Assembly (NCBI RefSeq): GCF_000198775.1
Contig: NC_014722.1
Location: 2,162,290-2,176,086 of the forward strand
Direction: 5' to 3'
DNA from: Mycetohabitans rhizoxinica HKI 454
GTDB taxonomy: Bacteria > Pseudomonadota > Gammaproteobacteria > Burkholderiales > Burkholderiaceae
Length of the DNA: 13,797 nucleotides
Shown here one piece after another: positions 6,762 through 13,797 of the stretch. Under the pieces are notes generated by a model, which saw only the letters and a program-made list of their open reading frames with translations, had not been told where the DNA came from and searched no databases. Made by a program: the position numbers and the translations under genes. The first letter of the stretch is position 1; each line of letters opens with the position of its first letter.

Positions 6762-7364
6762 GGCACAGATACACACCGCCGGCTAGTTGAGGCGACGGGC
6801 GGACTAGACAAGCTAATGGAGCGTCTCAAGTCATTGCTCGATGAGCAAAAGAAGCGGCACGAAGGCGGCAGCAAGTGGATCGGCACCGGCGGCACATCGC
6901 CGTTCGGCAATGGCGGCTACCACCCGGAAGGCATCCGGATCGGCGACGACACGGCCGGCAACCGCACCGCGGTCAAGGTCTGGGAAAGCCGGGCGTACCG
7001 CAACTACAACGACCAGCTGGAGTTGGGCACCCGTAACATCAAGGTCGCGCTGCGACGATTGCGGCGCTTCGCGCGTGACGATGCCGCCGAGGAGTTGGAC
7101 CTACCCGACACGATCCGCAGCACCGCCGCCAATGCCGGCTGGCTCGACATCAAGATGGTGCCCGAGCGCCACAACAGCGTGAAAGTGTTGATGTTGCTCA
7201 ATGTCGGCGATCAGTTCCCCCCTCCATGCGTGGCTGAACCCGAAGCCGGAAGGCTTAGGGGAATATCGGCATTCGGTTGTGGTGATCCGCCAGTTGCTTG
7301 GAACCGCATGTACCCGGTCACGCTCGCCGGCATCAAAAGCGCGATGCGCATCCTCAGCAAGTAA
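6762..7364 (+). pseudogene. VWA-domain (CoxE-like) protein remnant with deletions and frameshifts
   Basis: From about 6783 the reading LVEATGGLDKLMERLKSLLD, continuing through GGSKWIGTGGTSPFG and GTRNIKVALRRLRRFARDDA to VKVLMLLNVGD (near 7207), is the central part of the VWA protein paired with MoxR. Its first half is missing. The MIDAS-bearing segment after MLLNVG is deleted. What follows is the C-terminus in pieces: HAWLNPKPEGLGEYRHSVVVIRQLLG in another frame, then NRMYPVTLAGIKSAMRILSK back in the first frame to the stop at 7362-7364. At least one internal deletion and two frame changes make it non-functional. An ATG at 6816 keeps a 182-codon frame open, but the product would be a domain scrap. 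Confidence 0.85.
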
Positions 7365-7376
7365 CCCCTCCCATCT

Positions 7377-8594
7377 ATGACTGCGCCCTCACCACCCGAC
7401 CCGGCTGCACCGCCCACGCTACGCGCGCCGCTGCGTCCGATCGGTGACACCTCGCTGTCGGCGCTGGTCGCCGGTTTCGTGGCCGCGATGACGGGCTACA
7501 CCAGCTCGATCGCATTAATATTCCAAGCCGGCCGCGCCGCGCACCTGAGCGACGCCCAGATCTCATCGTGGATCTGGGCGCTGTCGATCGGCATGGCGGT
7601 CACGGCCATCGGGCTGTCGCTGCGTTTTCGCACGCCAATCGTCATCGCCTGGTCCACGCCCGGCGCTGCGCTGCTCATCACCAGCCTGCCCGGGGTGCCA
7701 TACGCCGAGGCGATCGGCGCTTTCGTCGTGTGCGCGGCGCTGCTGACCCTGGTCGGCATCACTGGCCGCTTCGACTCATGGATGGCGAGGATCCCGTCGG
7801 GTATCGCCGCCGCCCTATTGGCCGGCATTTTGTTCGAGATCGGCAGTGCGATCTTTGTCCAGGCGAGCCAGCAACGCGTACTGGTGCTCACGATGTTCGT
7901 CGCCTACCTTGTGATCAAACGCGTCTGTCCGCGCTATGCGATCGCCCTTACGCTGGTGGTCGGTACCGTGCTGGCCGGCGCGCTCGGCCTGATCGATTTC
8001 AGCCATTTAAGCATCGCGCTCGCGCATCCCGTGTTCACCCGCCCGTCGTTCTCCATCGCCGCGTCGGTCAGCATCGGCGTGCCGCTGTTCATTGTCGCGA
8101 TGGCTTCGCAGAACGTGCCAGGCCTAGCGGTACTGCGCGCGCACGGCTATGGCACGCCATCGGCGCCGTTGATTGCTACGACTGGGATCGCATCGCTGCT
8201 GCTGGCACCGTTCGGCTCGCATGGGATCAACCTCGCGGCCATCACTGCGGCGATCTGCACCGGTCGCGACGCCCACGAGGATCCGGCAAAGCGCTACACC
8301 GCCGCCGTATGGTGCGGCGTGTTCTACTTGCTGGCCGGCGTCTTCGGCGCGACGATCGCAGCGCTATTCGCTAGCCTGCCCAAGGCACTGATCGTGTCAG
8401 TCGCCGCGCTGGCGCTGTTCGGCTCGATCATGACCGGCCTGAACCACGCGATGCAGGATGCCCGGCAACGCGAAGCGGCATTCATTACCTTCATGGTGAC
8501 CGCCTCCGGGTTCACGCTGCTGTCGATCGGCTCGGCCTTCTGGGGCCTGGTGGCCGGCATCGTCGCGAACACCATCTTGAACTGGCGCCGCTGA
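7377..8594 (+). CDS. benE: BenE-family benzoate/H+ symporter-like transporter
   Basis: The product has 405 residues and about 11-12 hydrophobic segments, the full length of the BenE family of aromatic-acid/proton symporters in the inner membrane. Family-like stretches are GFVAAMTGYTSSIALIFQA (33-51), a central IVAMASQNVPGLAVLRAHGY and APFGSHGINLAAITAAICTG. The start ATG follows the stop of the VWA relic by 12 bases. No ben/cat catabolic genes are nearby, so the substrate cannot be assumed to be benzoate. The gene appears intact despite its decayed upstream neighbours. Confidence 0.92.
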   Translation: MTAPSPPDPAAPPTLRAPLRPIGDTSLSALVAGFVAAMTGYTSSIALIFQAGRAAHLSDAQISSWIWALSIGMAVTAIGLSLRFRTPIVIAWSTPGAALLITSLPGVPYAEAIGAFVVCAALLTLVGITGRFDSWMARIPSGIAAALLAGILFEIGSAIFVQASQQRVLVLTMFVAYLVIKRVCPRYAIALTLVVGTVLAGALGLIDFSHLSIALAHPVFTRPSFSIAASVSIGVPLFIVAMASQNVPGLAVLRAHGYGTPSAPLIATTGIASLLLAPFGSHGINLAAITAAICTGRDAHEDPAKRYTAAVWCGVFYLLAGVFGATIAALFASLPKALIVSVAALALFGSIMTGLNHAMQDARQREAAFITFMVTASGFTLLSIGSAFWGLVAGIVANTILNWRR

Positions 8595-8751
8595 ACGCGG
8601 CGGCAAGCCGGCATCTGGCATCTGGCGTTCGGCGAAACGATGAACCAGTGGAGCATCGGCCGGTCGGACGACTATCGGACACCGCGCGGCTGCGAGACAA
8701 TGGCAGCAATCAGCGCGGTAACCCGCGATATGACCCGCAAGGAACCTAGCC

Positions 8752-9705
8752 ATGACGACTGCACTGGACCAGTTGAAGCAGTACACGACCGTCGTCGCCG
8801 ACACCGGCGATTTCCAACAACTCGCACGTTACAAGCCGCGGGACGCGACGACTAATCCATCGCTGATCCTTAAGGCGGTGCAGAAGGACGACTACCGCCC
8901 GCTGCTTGAAAAAACCGTACGCGATCACGCTAGCCGGCCCGTCGGCGACATCATTGATCGATTGTTGGTCGCATTTGGCGTCGAGATCCTGAAGATCGTC
9001 CCGGGGCGAGTGTCAACAGAAGTGGACGCACGGCTCTCGTTTGACGTCCGCAGGAGCGTCGAGAAGGCACATCAGCTGATCGCACTCTACGAGGCTGCGG
9101 GCATTGGCCGTGAGCGTGTGCTGATCAAGCTTGCGTCGACGTGGGAAGGCGTGCGCGCCGCCGAGGTGTTGCAGCAGGAAGGGATCAATTGCAACATGAC
9201 GTTGCTGTTCTCGCTCGCCCAGGCGGTCGCCTGCGCGGAAGCTCGGGCTAAGCTGATTTCACCATTCGTTGGCCGCATCTACGACTGGTACAAAAAAAGT
9301 GCCGGCGCGAACTGGGACGAGGCCCGCGACGGCGGCGCCAACGATCCCGGCGTGCAGTCGGTCAAGCGTATCTACGCGTACTATAAAAAGTTCGGCTACC
9401 CGACTGAGGTGATGGGCGCAAGCTTCCGCACAACGAGCCAGATCGTCGAGCTTGCCGGCTGCGACCTGCTGACGATCAGCCCGGACTTGCTACAGAAGCT
9501 GCACGAGAGCAACGAGCCCGTGCAGCGCAAGCTCTGCCCACAGCAGGCGGCCAGTGTGCCGATCGAGCGCGTCGCGCACGATGAGCCGACGTTCCGCTAC
9601 CTGCTGAATGACGAGGCCATGGCCACCGAGAAGCTGGCTGAAGGCATTCGCCTGTTCGCGGCAGACGCGGTCAAGCTCGAGCAGTTGATTACAGCATTGC
9701 GCTAA
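8752..9705 (+). CDS. tal: Transaldolase
   Basis: This 317-residue enzyme of the non-oxidative pentose phosphate pathway moves a dihydroxyacetone unit between sedoheptulose-7-phosphate and glyceraldehyde-3-phosphate. The Schiff-base lysine is Lys126 in [17 protein letters not shown], equivalent to Lys132 of E. coli TalB. Asp17 (VVADTGD) and the TTNPSLIL strand are in place, and the phosphate-site region [10 protein letters not shown] is conserved. Length matches TalB. AAGGA lies about 8 bases before the ATG, with a small CGCGG-TAAC-CCGCG hairpin (8714-8727) just upstream of it. The gene stands alone, 157 bases after benE. Confidence 0.97.
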   Translation: MTTALDQLKQYTTVVADTGDFQQLARYKPRDATTNPSLILKAVQKDDYRPLLEKTVRDHASRPVGDIIDRLLVAFGVEILKIVPGRVSTEVDARLSFDVRRSVEKAHQLIALYEAAGIGRERVLIKLASTWEGVRAAEVLQQEGINCNMTLLFSLAQAVACAEARAKLISPFVGRIYDWYKKSAGANWDEARDGGANDPGVQSVKRIYAYYKKFGYPTEVMGASFRTTSQIVELAGCDLLTISPDLLQKLHESNEPVQRKLCPQQAASVPIERVAHDEPTFRYLLNDEAMATEKLAEGIRLFAADAVKLEQLITALR

Positions 9706-9710
9706 GTGGG

Positions 9711-9992
9711 CTCTATACCGACAAGCTTGGCGCACGCATCGACTTTATCATGCGCTTCAAGGCGTCGCTGGATACGGACATGCCGGGCATACCCTGCCCT
9801 AACTACCGTGGCCTGGCCCTGTCCATCAACACCGATGACCTGGCTGGCGGGCAGCAGATCTTTGACGCACTAACCGACGAAGGCAACGTGATGATGCCGT
9901 TTGGCGCGACGCTCTGGAGTACGGGCTTCGATATGTTGTTGACGAACCGCTTTGGCATTGGCGGGATGGTCAGCGCACCACATCCAGGATAA
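9711..9992 (+). pseudogene. VOC/PhnB-like glyoxalase-fold protein, truncated remnant
   Basis: Reading from just after the tal stop, LYTDKLGARIDFIMRFKASLDTDMPG matches the beginning of PhnB-like VOC proteins, except that the first 15-20 residues and the start codon are missing. The text then jumps to YRGLALSINTDDLAGGQQIFDALTDEGNVMMPFGATLW, the family's second half, so 30-40 residues between the halves are deleted. The C-terminus NRFGIGGMVSAPHPG has Gly where the family usually has Trp. An ATG at 9750 leaves an 80-codon frame, but half the fold is gone. Confidence 0.75.
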
Positions 9993-10005
9993 ATCCAAAC
10001 CATCG

Positions 10006-10677
10006 ATGACACATCCTTCTGTTCCTGCTTCGGCGATACCCGCCAGGCCATCGGGCGCGCCGGCACCGACGATGGGCCCTTTGCGGCGCTGCCATTGGTG
10101 CGGCACCGGTGCCGAGTATTGCGCTTACCATGACATGGAGTGGGGTTTTCCGGTCGATGACGACCGCCGGCTGTTCGAGAAGCTGTGCCTCGAGGGGTTC
10201 CAGGCCGGACTGAGCTGGCTGACGATCCTGCGCAAGCGGGAAGCCTTTCGCGCCGCATTCGCCAACTTCGACATCGAGAAGATGGCCCGGTTTACCGAGT
10301 GCGACGTGCAGCGGTTGCTCGGCGACGCCGGCATCATCCGCCACCGGGGCAAGATCGAGGCTGCGATCCATAACGCACGCCGCGCGCTGGCGCTGCTCGA
10401 TAGCGAGCGCTCGCTGGCTGCCTACCTGTGGCGCTTCGAGCCAGACCCGCGGAGCCGGCCGCGCAAGCTGACACGCGACGTGCTCAGCACAATGACGACG
10501 TCCCCCGAGTCGATTGCGTTGTCGAGAGACCTGAAGCGGCGCGGTTGGAAATTCGTCGGGCCGACGACGATGTACGCGATGATGCAGGCGATGGGCCTGG
10601 TCAACGACCATCAGCACGATTGCAGCGTGCGGGCCGATGTCGATCGGGCACGTGCCGCCTTTCAGGTGCCGCGCTGA
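10006..10677 (+). CDS. tag: DNA-3-methyladenine glycosylase I
   Basis: The product has 223 residues and removes 3-methyladenine from alkylated DNA. Zinc ligands correspond to Cys29, His42 (YHDMEWG), His202 and Cys206 (NDHQHDC), with the same 13-residue Cys-His spacing as E. coli Tag. The active-site region CLEGFQAGLSW carries Glu63, and DAGIIRHRGKIEAAIHNAR is a strong family match. E. coli Tag has 187 residues, so about 25 extra residues (Pro/Ala-rich) precede the domain. The ATG at 10006 is taken as start because the upstream frame overlaps the VOC relic, but an ATG at 10072 is possible. Neither has a clear Shine-Dalgarno. Confidence 0.94.
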   Translation: MTHPSVPASAIPARPSGAPAPTMGPLRRCHWCGTGAEYCAYHDMEWGFPVDDDRRLFEKLCLEGFQAGLSWLTILRKREAFRAAFANFDIEKMARFTECDVQRLLGDAGIIRHRGKIEAAIHNARRALALLDSERSLAAYLWRFEPDPRSRPRKLTRDVLSTMTTSPESIALSRDLKRRGWKFVGPTTMYAMMQAMGLVNDHQHDCSVRADVDRARAAFQVPR

Positions 10678-10774
10678 TTGGCCGATCAGCACCAGCTCTT
10701 CAAAATTTAGATGGAAAGACCCGTGCAAGAGAAGTGAAATCAAGCACGGCCGGCAACTCCCTGCGAGACGCCGG

Positions 10775-11003
10775 CTAATCGCCCATCGCAATAATCTGTT
10801 CAACTGTTCGCATGCGGACGCGAACACATCATCCGGCACGCGCTTCCACGGATGAGCCTTCGTAGCAAACGAATTGGTGTCGTTGAAATCGGCAGTTGTC
10901 ATCGCAAGCCTGATGACCATGCCGGTTCGCTCGTTGAACGGTTTTGGTGACAGGACCAGCATCGGATGCAAATCCTTCATTCGCGGCCGACCCGGGCCAA
11001 GTA
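10775..11003 (-). pseudogene. PemK/MazF-type toxin remnant
   Basis: On the minus strand VGRE, then after a one-base loss [20 protein letters not shown], reads like the early core of PemK/MazF endoribonuclease toxins. MTTADFNDTNSFATKA follows. The text then jumps directly to HPWKRVPDDVFASACEQLN, like the family's C-terminal end, so about 35 middle residues are lost. A further one-base frameshift separates the final QIIAMGD and its TAG at 10777-10775. The first 15-20 residues are replaced by IS256 sequence. No antitoxin gene is seen beside it. The family call rests on recognised motifs only. Confidence 0.62.
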
Positions 11004-11354
11004 GATCGCCTTGTTGCTCACTACGCCTTCGTCGCGGATCTTGACCCGCAGCGCGTCGAAGAACACCATCGGATACATCGGTTCGAGCGGCCGCTGCTAC
11101 CATGCGCGCACTTCATCGGTCACCGTGCTAATGAAGTTTGGCGATACCTCGATACCGTACCTCTCCAGCAGAAAACCCTGAATCTCACGCATGCTCATGC
11201 CGCACGCGTACATCGCGATGCTTTCAACGCCTGGGCGCCGCCCATTGCTCGCAATCTCCACGATATCGATTAGACTCAAGTCGCGTTGCCGCAGTGTGGG
11301 CCCATGCTCGAGCACTGCCTTCAATGCCTGAGCGCCACCGCTATTGCCCGCCAT
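11004..11354 (-). pseudogene. IS256 (Mutator) family transposase remnant
   Basis: The minus-strand reading SIAMYACGMSMREIQGFLLE, YGIEVSPNFISTVTDEVRAW, then after an in-frame TAG (11099-11097) [34 protein letters not shown], is a clear stretch of an IS256-family transposase. It contains the first catalytic Asp in FFDALR. Several residues are lost between TDEV and RAW. The N-terminus is scrambled, and the C-terminal two thirds are absent where it meets the PemK relic near 11004. The other end meets the IS200/IS605 right end near 11360. Confidence 0.85.
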
Positions 11355-11363
11355 TTTGACGAT

Positions 11364-11480
11364 TTGACATCCTCCCCGCCCTAAAGGACGGAGATTCCTA
11401 CGGTGCTCAAGCCGCGATGGCCTGAGTCACTTCGGTGGGTTCCTGCTTCGCCGGGCAGCCTGACTGCGCCGTCCCTCCAC
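11364..11480 (-). ncRNA. Predicted TnpB omega-RNA (reRNA), 3' part
   Basis: TnpB guide RNAs derive from the 3' end of tnpB and the element's right end. Here, on the minus strand, the stop (11407) is followed by a stem CCGTCC (11391-11386), TTTA loop, GGGCGG (11381-11376), then GGAGGATGTCAA (11375-11364), the usual scaffold end. The guide would be the flanking bases from 11363 down, starting ATCGTCAAAATGGCGG. The 5' boundary inside tnpB is a guess. Confidence 0.55.
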
Positions 11481-12621
11481 AGGCAATCACGGCATGTCCT
11501 GCCGCTAAAATATTAAGCGCGCCGACGTGATCGGCGTTCGCTTCGTGTGAGCACTTAACGCAGGCGAACCGCGCTTGCGTCTTTCGATTCTGTGCCGATA
11601 CGTGACCGCAGCATGGACATGTGCGACTCGTATTCTGCGGCGCAACGGCGACGAAATAGCCGCCGCGCCATGCCGTTTTGTACTCCAACTGCCGACGAAA
11701 CTCTCCCCAGCCCTGATCCAGGATGGCCTTGTTAAGACCGCTCTTCGCACGGACGTGGCGTCCTGGCGCTTGCGCAGTTCCCGATGCGGATTTCGTCATG
11801 TTGCGCACTTTCAGGTCTTCGACGGCAATCATTGCGTGTTTTTTGCTGATAGCGTCTGAAGCCTTGTGTAGAAAGTCTGCGCGGGCATCGGCGATACGCA
11901 CGTGCAGGCGCTGGATGCGCGCCTTCGCCTTCTTCCAGTTCGCCGAACCCTTTACCTTACGCGCCATCCGGCGCTGATACTTCGCGAGCCGTTGCTCGTG
12001 CTTGCGGAAGCTAGCGAGCGGCGCGACGAATGAGCCATCGCTCAGTGTGGCAAAGCGGCTCACACCAACGTCGATACCCACGGCCGTGCCCTGCGCAACC
12101 GGTGGCTCTACCTCGCGGGCGGTGAGAATGCAGACGTACCACTTACCGGCGCGCCGCGAGACGGTTGCGCTGCGGACCTCACCGAGCACGACACGGCTAT
12201 TCCGATAGCGCAGCCAGCCCAGCTTTGGGACTTTGATGCGCCCACTCTTTCGATCGACGGCAATCTGTTTTTTGTCGGGATACAGAAAGCCATCGTGCTC
12301 ACCCTTACGCTTGAAGCGCGGGAAACTGGCGTGGCCTTTGAAAAAGTTTGTGTAGGCGCGCTCCAGATGCTTCAGCGCATGCTGCTGCGCATGGACCGGC
12401 GCATCCTTGAGCCACGGCGTTTCCTCGCTGTTGCGCCATTGCGTCAGGCGCTTCGCCATATCGACATAGCCGATAAACTTCTCGCCGGCCGCGTGGTTCT
12501 CCTTCTGCAACGCCAGCGCCTTGTTATAGACGAAGCGGCACGCGCCGGCGAACTGGCGCATGGCGCGCTGCTGTTCGCCAGTCGGCATGAGCTCGAATCG
12601 GAAGGCTTGGAAGCGTTGCAT
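11407..12621 (-). CDS. tnpB: TnpB RNA-guided nuclease of IS200/IS605 family
   Basis: From the ATG at 12621 the protein has 404 residues, the normal size. The N-terminal half (MQRFQAFRFELMPTGEQQRA... FPRFKRKG) is the recognition/wedge region. The RuvC-like nuclease residues are all present: Asp184 (GIDVGVSRFATL), Glu268 (AVEDLKVRNM) and Asp364 (ANADHVGALNIL). A zinc ribbon lies between the last two (Cys335/338 and Cys354/357). The frame is open upstream to 12816, but the extra 65 residues run through the tnpA start and are not TnpB. The start codon lies inside the palindrome ATTCT-CGT-AGAAT (12620-12632). Known TnpB proteins cut DNA guided by omega-RNA next to a short TAM. Nothing here is visibly broken. 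Confidence 0.95.
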   Translation of the reverse strand: MQRFQAFRFELMPTGEQQRAMRQFAGACRFVYNKALALQKENHAAGEKFIGYVDMAKRLTQWRNSEETPWLKDAPVHAQQHALKHLERAYTNFFKGHASFPRFKRKGEHDGFLYPDKKQIAVDRKSGRIKVPKLGWLRYRNSRVVLGEVRSATVSRRAGKWYVCILTAREVEPPVAQGTAVGIDVGVSRFATLSDGSFVAPLASFRKHEQRLAKYQRRMARKVKGSANWKKAKARIQRLHVRIADARADFLHKASDAISKKHAMIAVEDLKVRNMTKSASGTAQAPGRHVRAKSGLNKAILDQGWGEFRRQLEYKTAWRGGYFVAVAPQNTSRTCPCCGHVSAQNRKTQARFACVKCSHEANADHVGALNILAAGHAVIACGGTAQSGCPAKQEPTEVTQAIAA

Positions 12622-12643
12622 TCTCGTAGAATACAATTGGTCT

Positions 12644-12682
12644 ATGGAAAATGAAAACGATATTCGACATGAGCGCCATTGC
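12644..12682 (+). pseudogene. tnpA (Y1 HUH transposase) N-terminal stub
   Basis: MENENDIRHERHC reads exactly like the start of IS200/IS605 TnpA proteins (usual continuation VFxxHVHLVFVTKYR). After codon 13 the frame runs into unrelated sequence and stops at 12821-12823. The HUH motif and catalytic tyrosine are gone. Confidence 0.7.
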
Positions 12683-13107
12683 AAAAGATTGAGTACGGCT
12701 GGTAAGCTGAGCCCGATCACTTGCCCGCCTATCCATTTCAAGCACTCCGTGCCATTGACAGACACGTACTTCGAATGGCAGGTGAAACGCGTTGCGCTCG
12801 ACAGCGAACGCTTCACCTACTGAGCGAAGCTGAGTGGGCGCCCTGACCATGAGCGTGATAGCGCTCAACATGGATCGCTCGTAAACAGGATTGTGCTTCA
12901 GTGGTCTAGGCAATGCCCTTGTGAGTGTTTAGACGTTGGATGGCGTGTGGGTCGTATTCGACAATTTCGGCGGCAAGCGGTCAATCAGTTCGCCATTCTG
13001 TTCGGTGAGCGATTCACCGCCGCCATCAGCTGAAATTTTTAACCGACCTCAGCATACGGAATTTCCGACACCTCCCCATCTCGAAGAAGAGAATACCCGC
13101 GAACATT
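12683..13107. other. Unassigned DNA between IS605 and ISL3 remnants
   Basis: No gene that I can recognise on either strand. Short frames continue from the tnpA stub (plus) and across 12524-12913 (minus), but neither gives a known protein. The stretch is probably debris of another mobile element. Confidence 0.55.
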
Positions 13108-13437
13108 TTGAACCTGCCCGACTACGCCGTTCTGGCGGTCGAGCACGACGATCACGACTACCACCTCTGTGTCGAGGTGAAGCAGCCACCTACACACTGC
13201 CCAAACTCCAACTCGCACCGACTTGTCGGCTTCGGACGCTGCGAACCGCTTGTCAAGGACCTGCCGATGCATGGCAAGCGCGTCGGTATGTACGTCAACA
13301 CACGACGCATGCAGCGCCGAGCTTACGTTAAGACCTTCAGCGAGACGCTTTCCGAGGTAAACGAGAAGTTCCCCATGACCAAGCACCGAGCCGACTGGAT
13401 TGGCAAAACAAAGGATCATGACCGATGGTTTGCTTAA
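13108..13437 (+). pseudogene. ISL3-family transposase, N-terminal fragment
   Basis: From a TTG at 13108 the frame gives 109 residues. The stretch MNLPDYAVLAVEHDDHDYHL, then VGFGRCEPLVKDLPMHGKRV and GMYVNTRR matches the N-terminus of ISL3 transposases of about 400 residues. The zinc-finger segment is eroded: CPNSNS stands where CPxC is expected, and the second CxxC region reads MQRRAYVKTF. Similarity ends at MTKHRADWIG, and the DDE domain is missing. A possible element end (ATTTTTGTGGGGAAAAGC, 13541-13558) lies beyond, but no matching inverted copy was found upstream. Confidence 0.78.
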
Positions 13438-13634
13438 ACCTCACTTTTGCTATATGCCACCGGCGGTGCTCGAACCGATTTTCTCTGTCCCTTTTTGTGA
13501 GGTTTGTTCCTAGATACAAGCCGGTTCTATGTACGAGAGATTTTTGTGGGGAAAAGCGACTTGGCATACCCCAGCAGGGGCGTTTAATGTAAATATGCGT
13601 TATCCGTTACTCCATTGCGCTGTTGGAGAATCCA

Positions 13635-13797
13635 ATGAATCCTCGTATTGATGTTGAAACTGCCCGGGCAGCGGACGCGTTCCTGCAACGCGTCGCCGGT
13701 CGCTATTCGGTGAGTCGAGCGATCTTGTTCGGTAGTCGCGCACGTCACGCGCACGGGCCGGAGAGCGACGCGGATATTGCCGTGGTTCTACTGGGGC
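13635..13797 (+). CDS. Nucleotidyltransferase-domain protein, MntA/MNT-like (3' end outside window)
   Basis: The first 54 codons are present (MNPRIDVETARAADAFLQRV...). GGAG lies 6 bases before the ATG. The signature LFGSRARHAHGPESDADIAV has the GSR turn (Gly33-Ser34) and the paired acidic residues Asp45 and Asp47 of the minimal nucleotidyltransferase fold, GS-x10-DxD. Such small proteins are often MntA antitoxins that AMPylate a HepT toxin encoded next door, but they can also be parts of larger enzymes. The partner would lie beyond the window. A CCCC-AGCA-GGGG hairpin (13569-13580) stands upstream. Confidence 0.8.
   Translation, partial: MNPRIDVETARAADAFLQRVAGRYSVSRAILFGSRARHAHGPESDADIAVVLLG

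Larger units (their letters stand above)
11364..12682. mobile_element. IS200/IS605-type element, tnpA truncated
   Basis: The right end is the sequence TTGACATCCTCC (11364-11375) plus the hairpin 11376-11391, typical of tnpB-bearing IS200/IS605 elements. It contains an intact tnpB (minus) and, diverging from it after 22 bases, the first 13 codons of tnpA (plus). With tnpA cut near 12682 the left end, which normally lies beyond the tnpA 3' end, is missing. The element cannot transpose itself and is flanked by IS256 relic on one side and unidentified DNA on the other. Confidence 0.85.

Noticed and set aside
7568..8374. Plus-strand 268-codon frame inside benE
   Set aside because: It is an out-of-frame shadow in GC-rich DNA. 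The BenE frame has continuous membrane segments and family motifs.
8593..8630. GAACGC...GCGTTC inverted repeat after benE as a terminator
   Set aside because: The 6-bp stem has a 26-base loop and no T-run, so it is too weak to call.
9970..11103. Minus-strand 377-codon frame
   Set aside because: Its first part covers the IS256 and PemK relics in a shifted frame and the rest is antisense to tag. It is not one gene.
12622..12816. 65-residue N-terminal extension of TnpB
   Set aside because: It runs antisense through the tnpA stub and does not resemble TnpB. The TnpB N-terminus MQRFQAFRFELMPT begins at 12621.
1..13797. CRISPR arrays, tRNA and rRNA genes
   Set aside because: No regularly spaced direct repeats, tRNA-like cloverleaf ends or rRNA-like segments were seen on either strand.

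Overview
The window looks like chromosomal DNA from a Burkholderiaceae bacterium. The endonuclease III, RsxB/RnfB, DUF1841, transaldolase and BenE proteins all read like the versions I know from Burkholderia relatives, and the coding DNA is GC-rich. Many decayed genes and insertion-sequence relics, plus a TTCG-N16-TTCG (hrpII/PIP-type) element in front of two effector-like genes, suggest a host-associated member with a type III secretion system, for instance of the Mycetohabitans (Burkholderia rhizoxinica) kind. The genus is inference.

Left part (1-2180): two minus-strand genes lie in tandem and neither resembles a housekeeping enzyme. Both encode Pro/Ser/Ala-rich proteins. The upstream one (1917-871) has a TTCG-N16-TTCG box with a correctly spaced -10-like hexamer. 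The downstream one (721 to beyond base 1) has its own strong ribosome binding site and runs off the window. Together they look like a co-transcribed pair of candidate type III secreted proteins. A short pentamer repeat (2136-2170) separates them from a TetR-type regulator.

Middle part (2179-10677): mostly ordinary core genes. They are tetR (-), rsxB-like ferredoxin and nth (+), a DUF1841 gene (+), two small periplasmic c-type cytochromes in one minus-strand operon ending at a hairpin terminator, a BenE-family transporter (+), tal (+) and tag (+). Two relics interrupt this series. One is a deletion-fused MoxR ATPase/VWA-protein remnant just before benE. The other is a truncated VOC (PhnB-like) gene wedged between tal and tag.

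Right part (10678-13797): a mobile-element graveyard. In order it holds a PemK/MazF-type toxin relic fused to an IS256 (Mutator) transposase relic, an IS200/IS605 element and a truncated ISL3 transposase. The IS200/IS605 element has a full-length, catalytically complete TnpB, a well-preserved right end with the expected omega-RNA hairpin, and a tnpA cut after about 13 codons. The window ends in the start of a nucleotidyltransferase-fold protein of the MntA/MNT antitoxin type. I found no tRNA, rRNA or CRISPR array.
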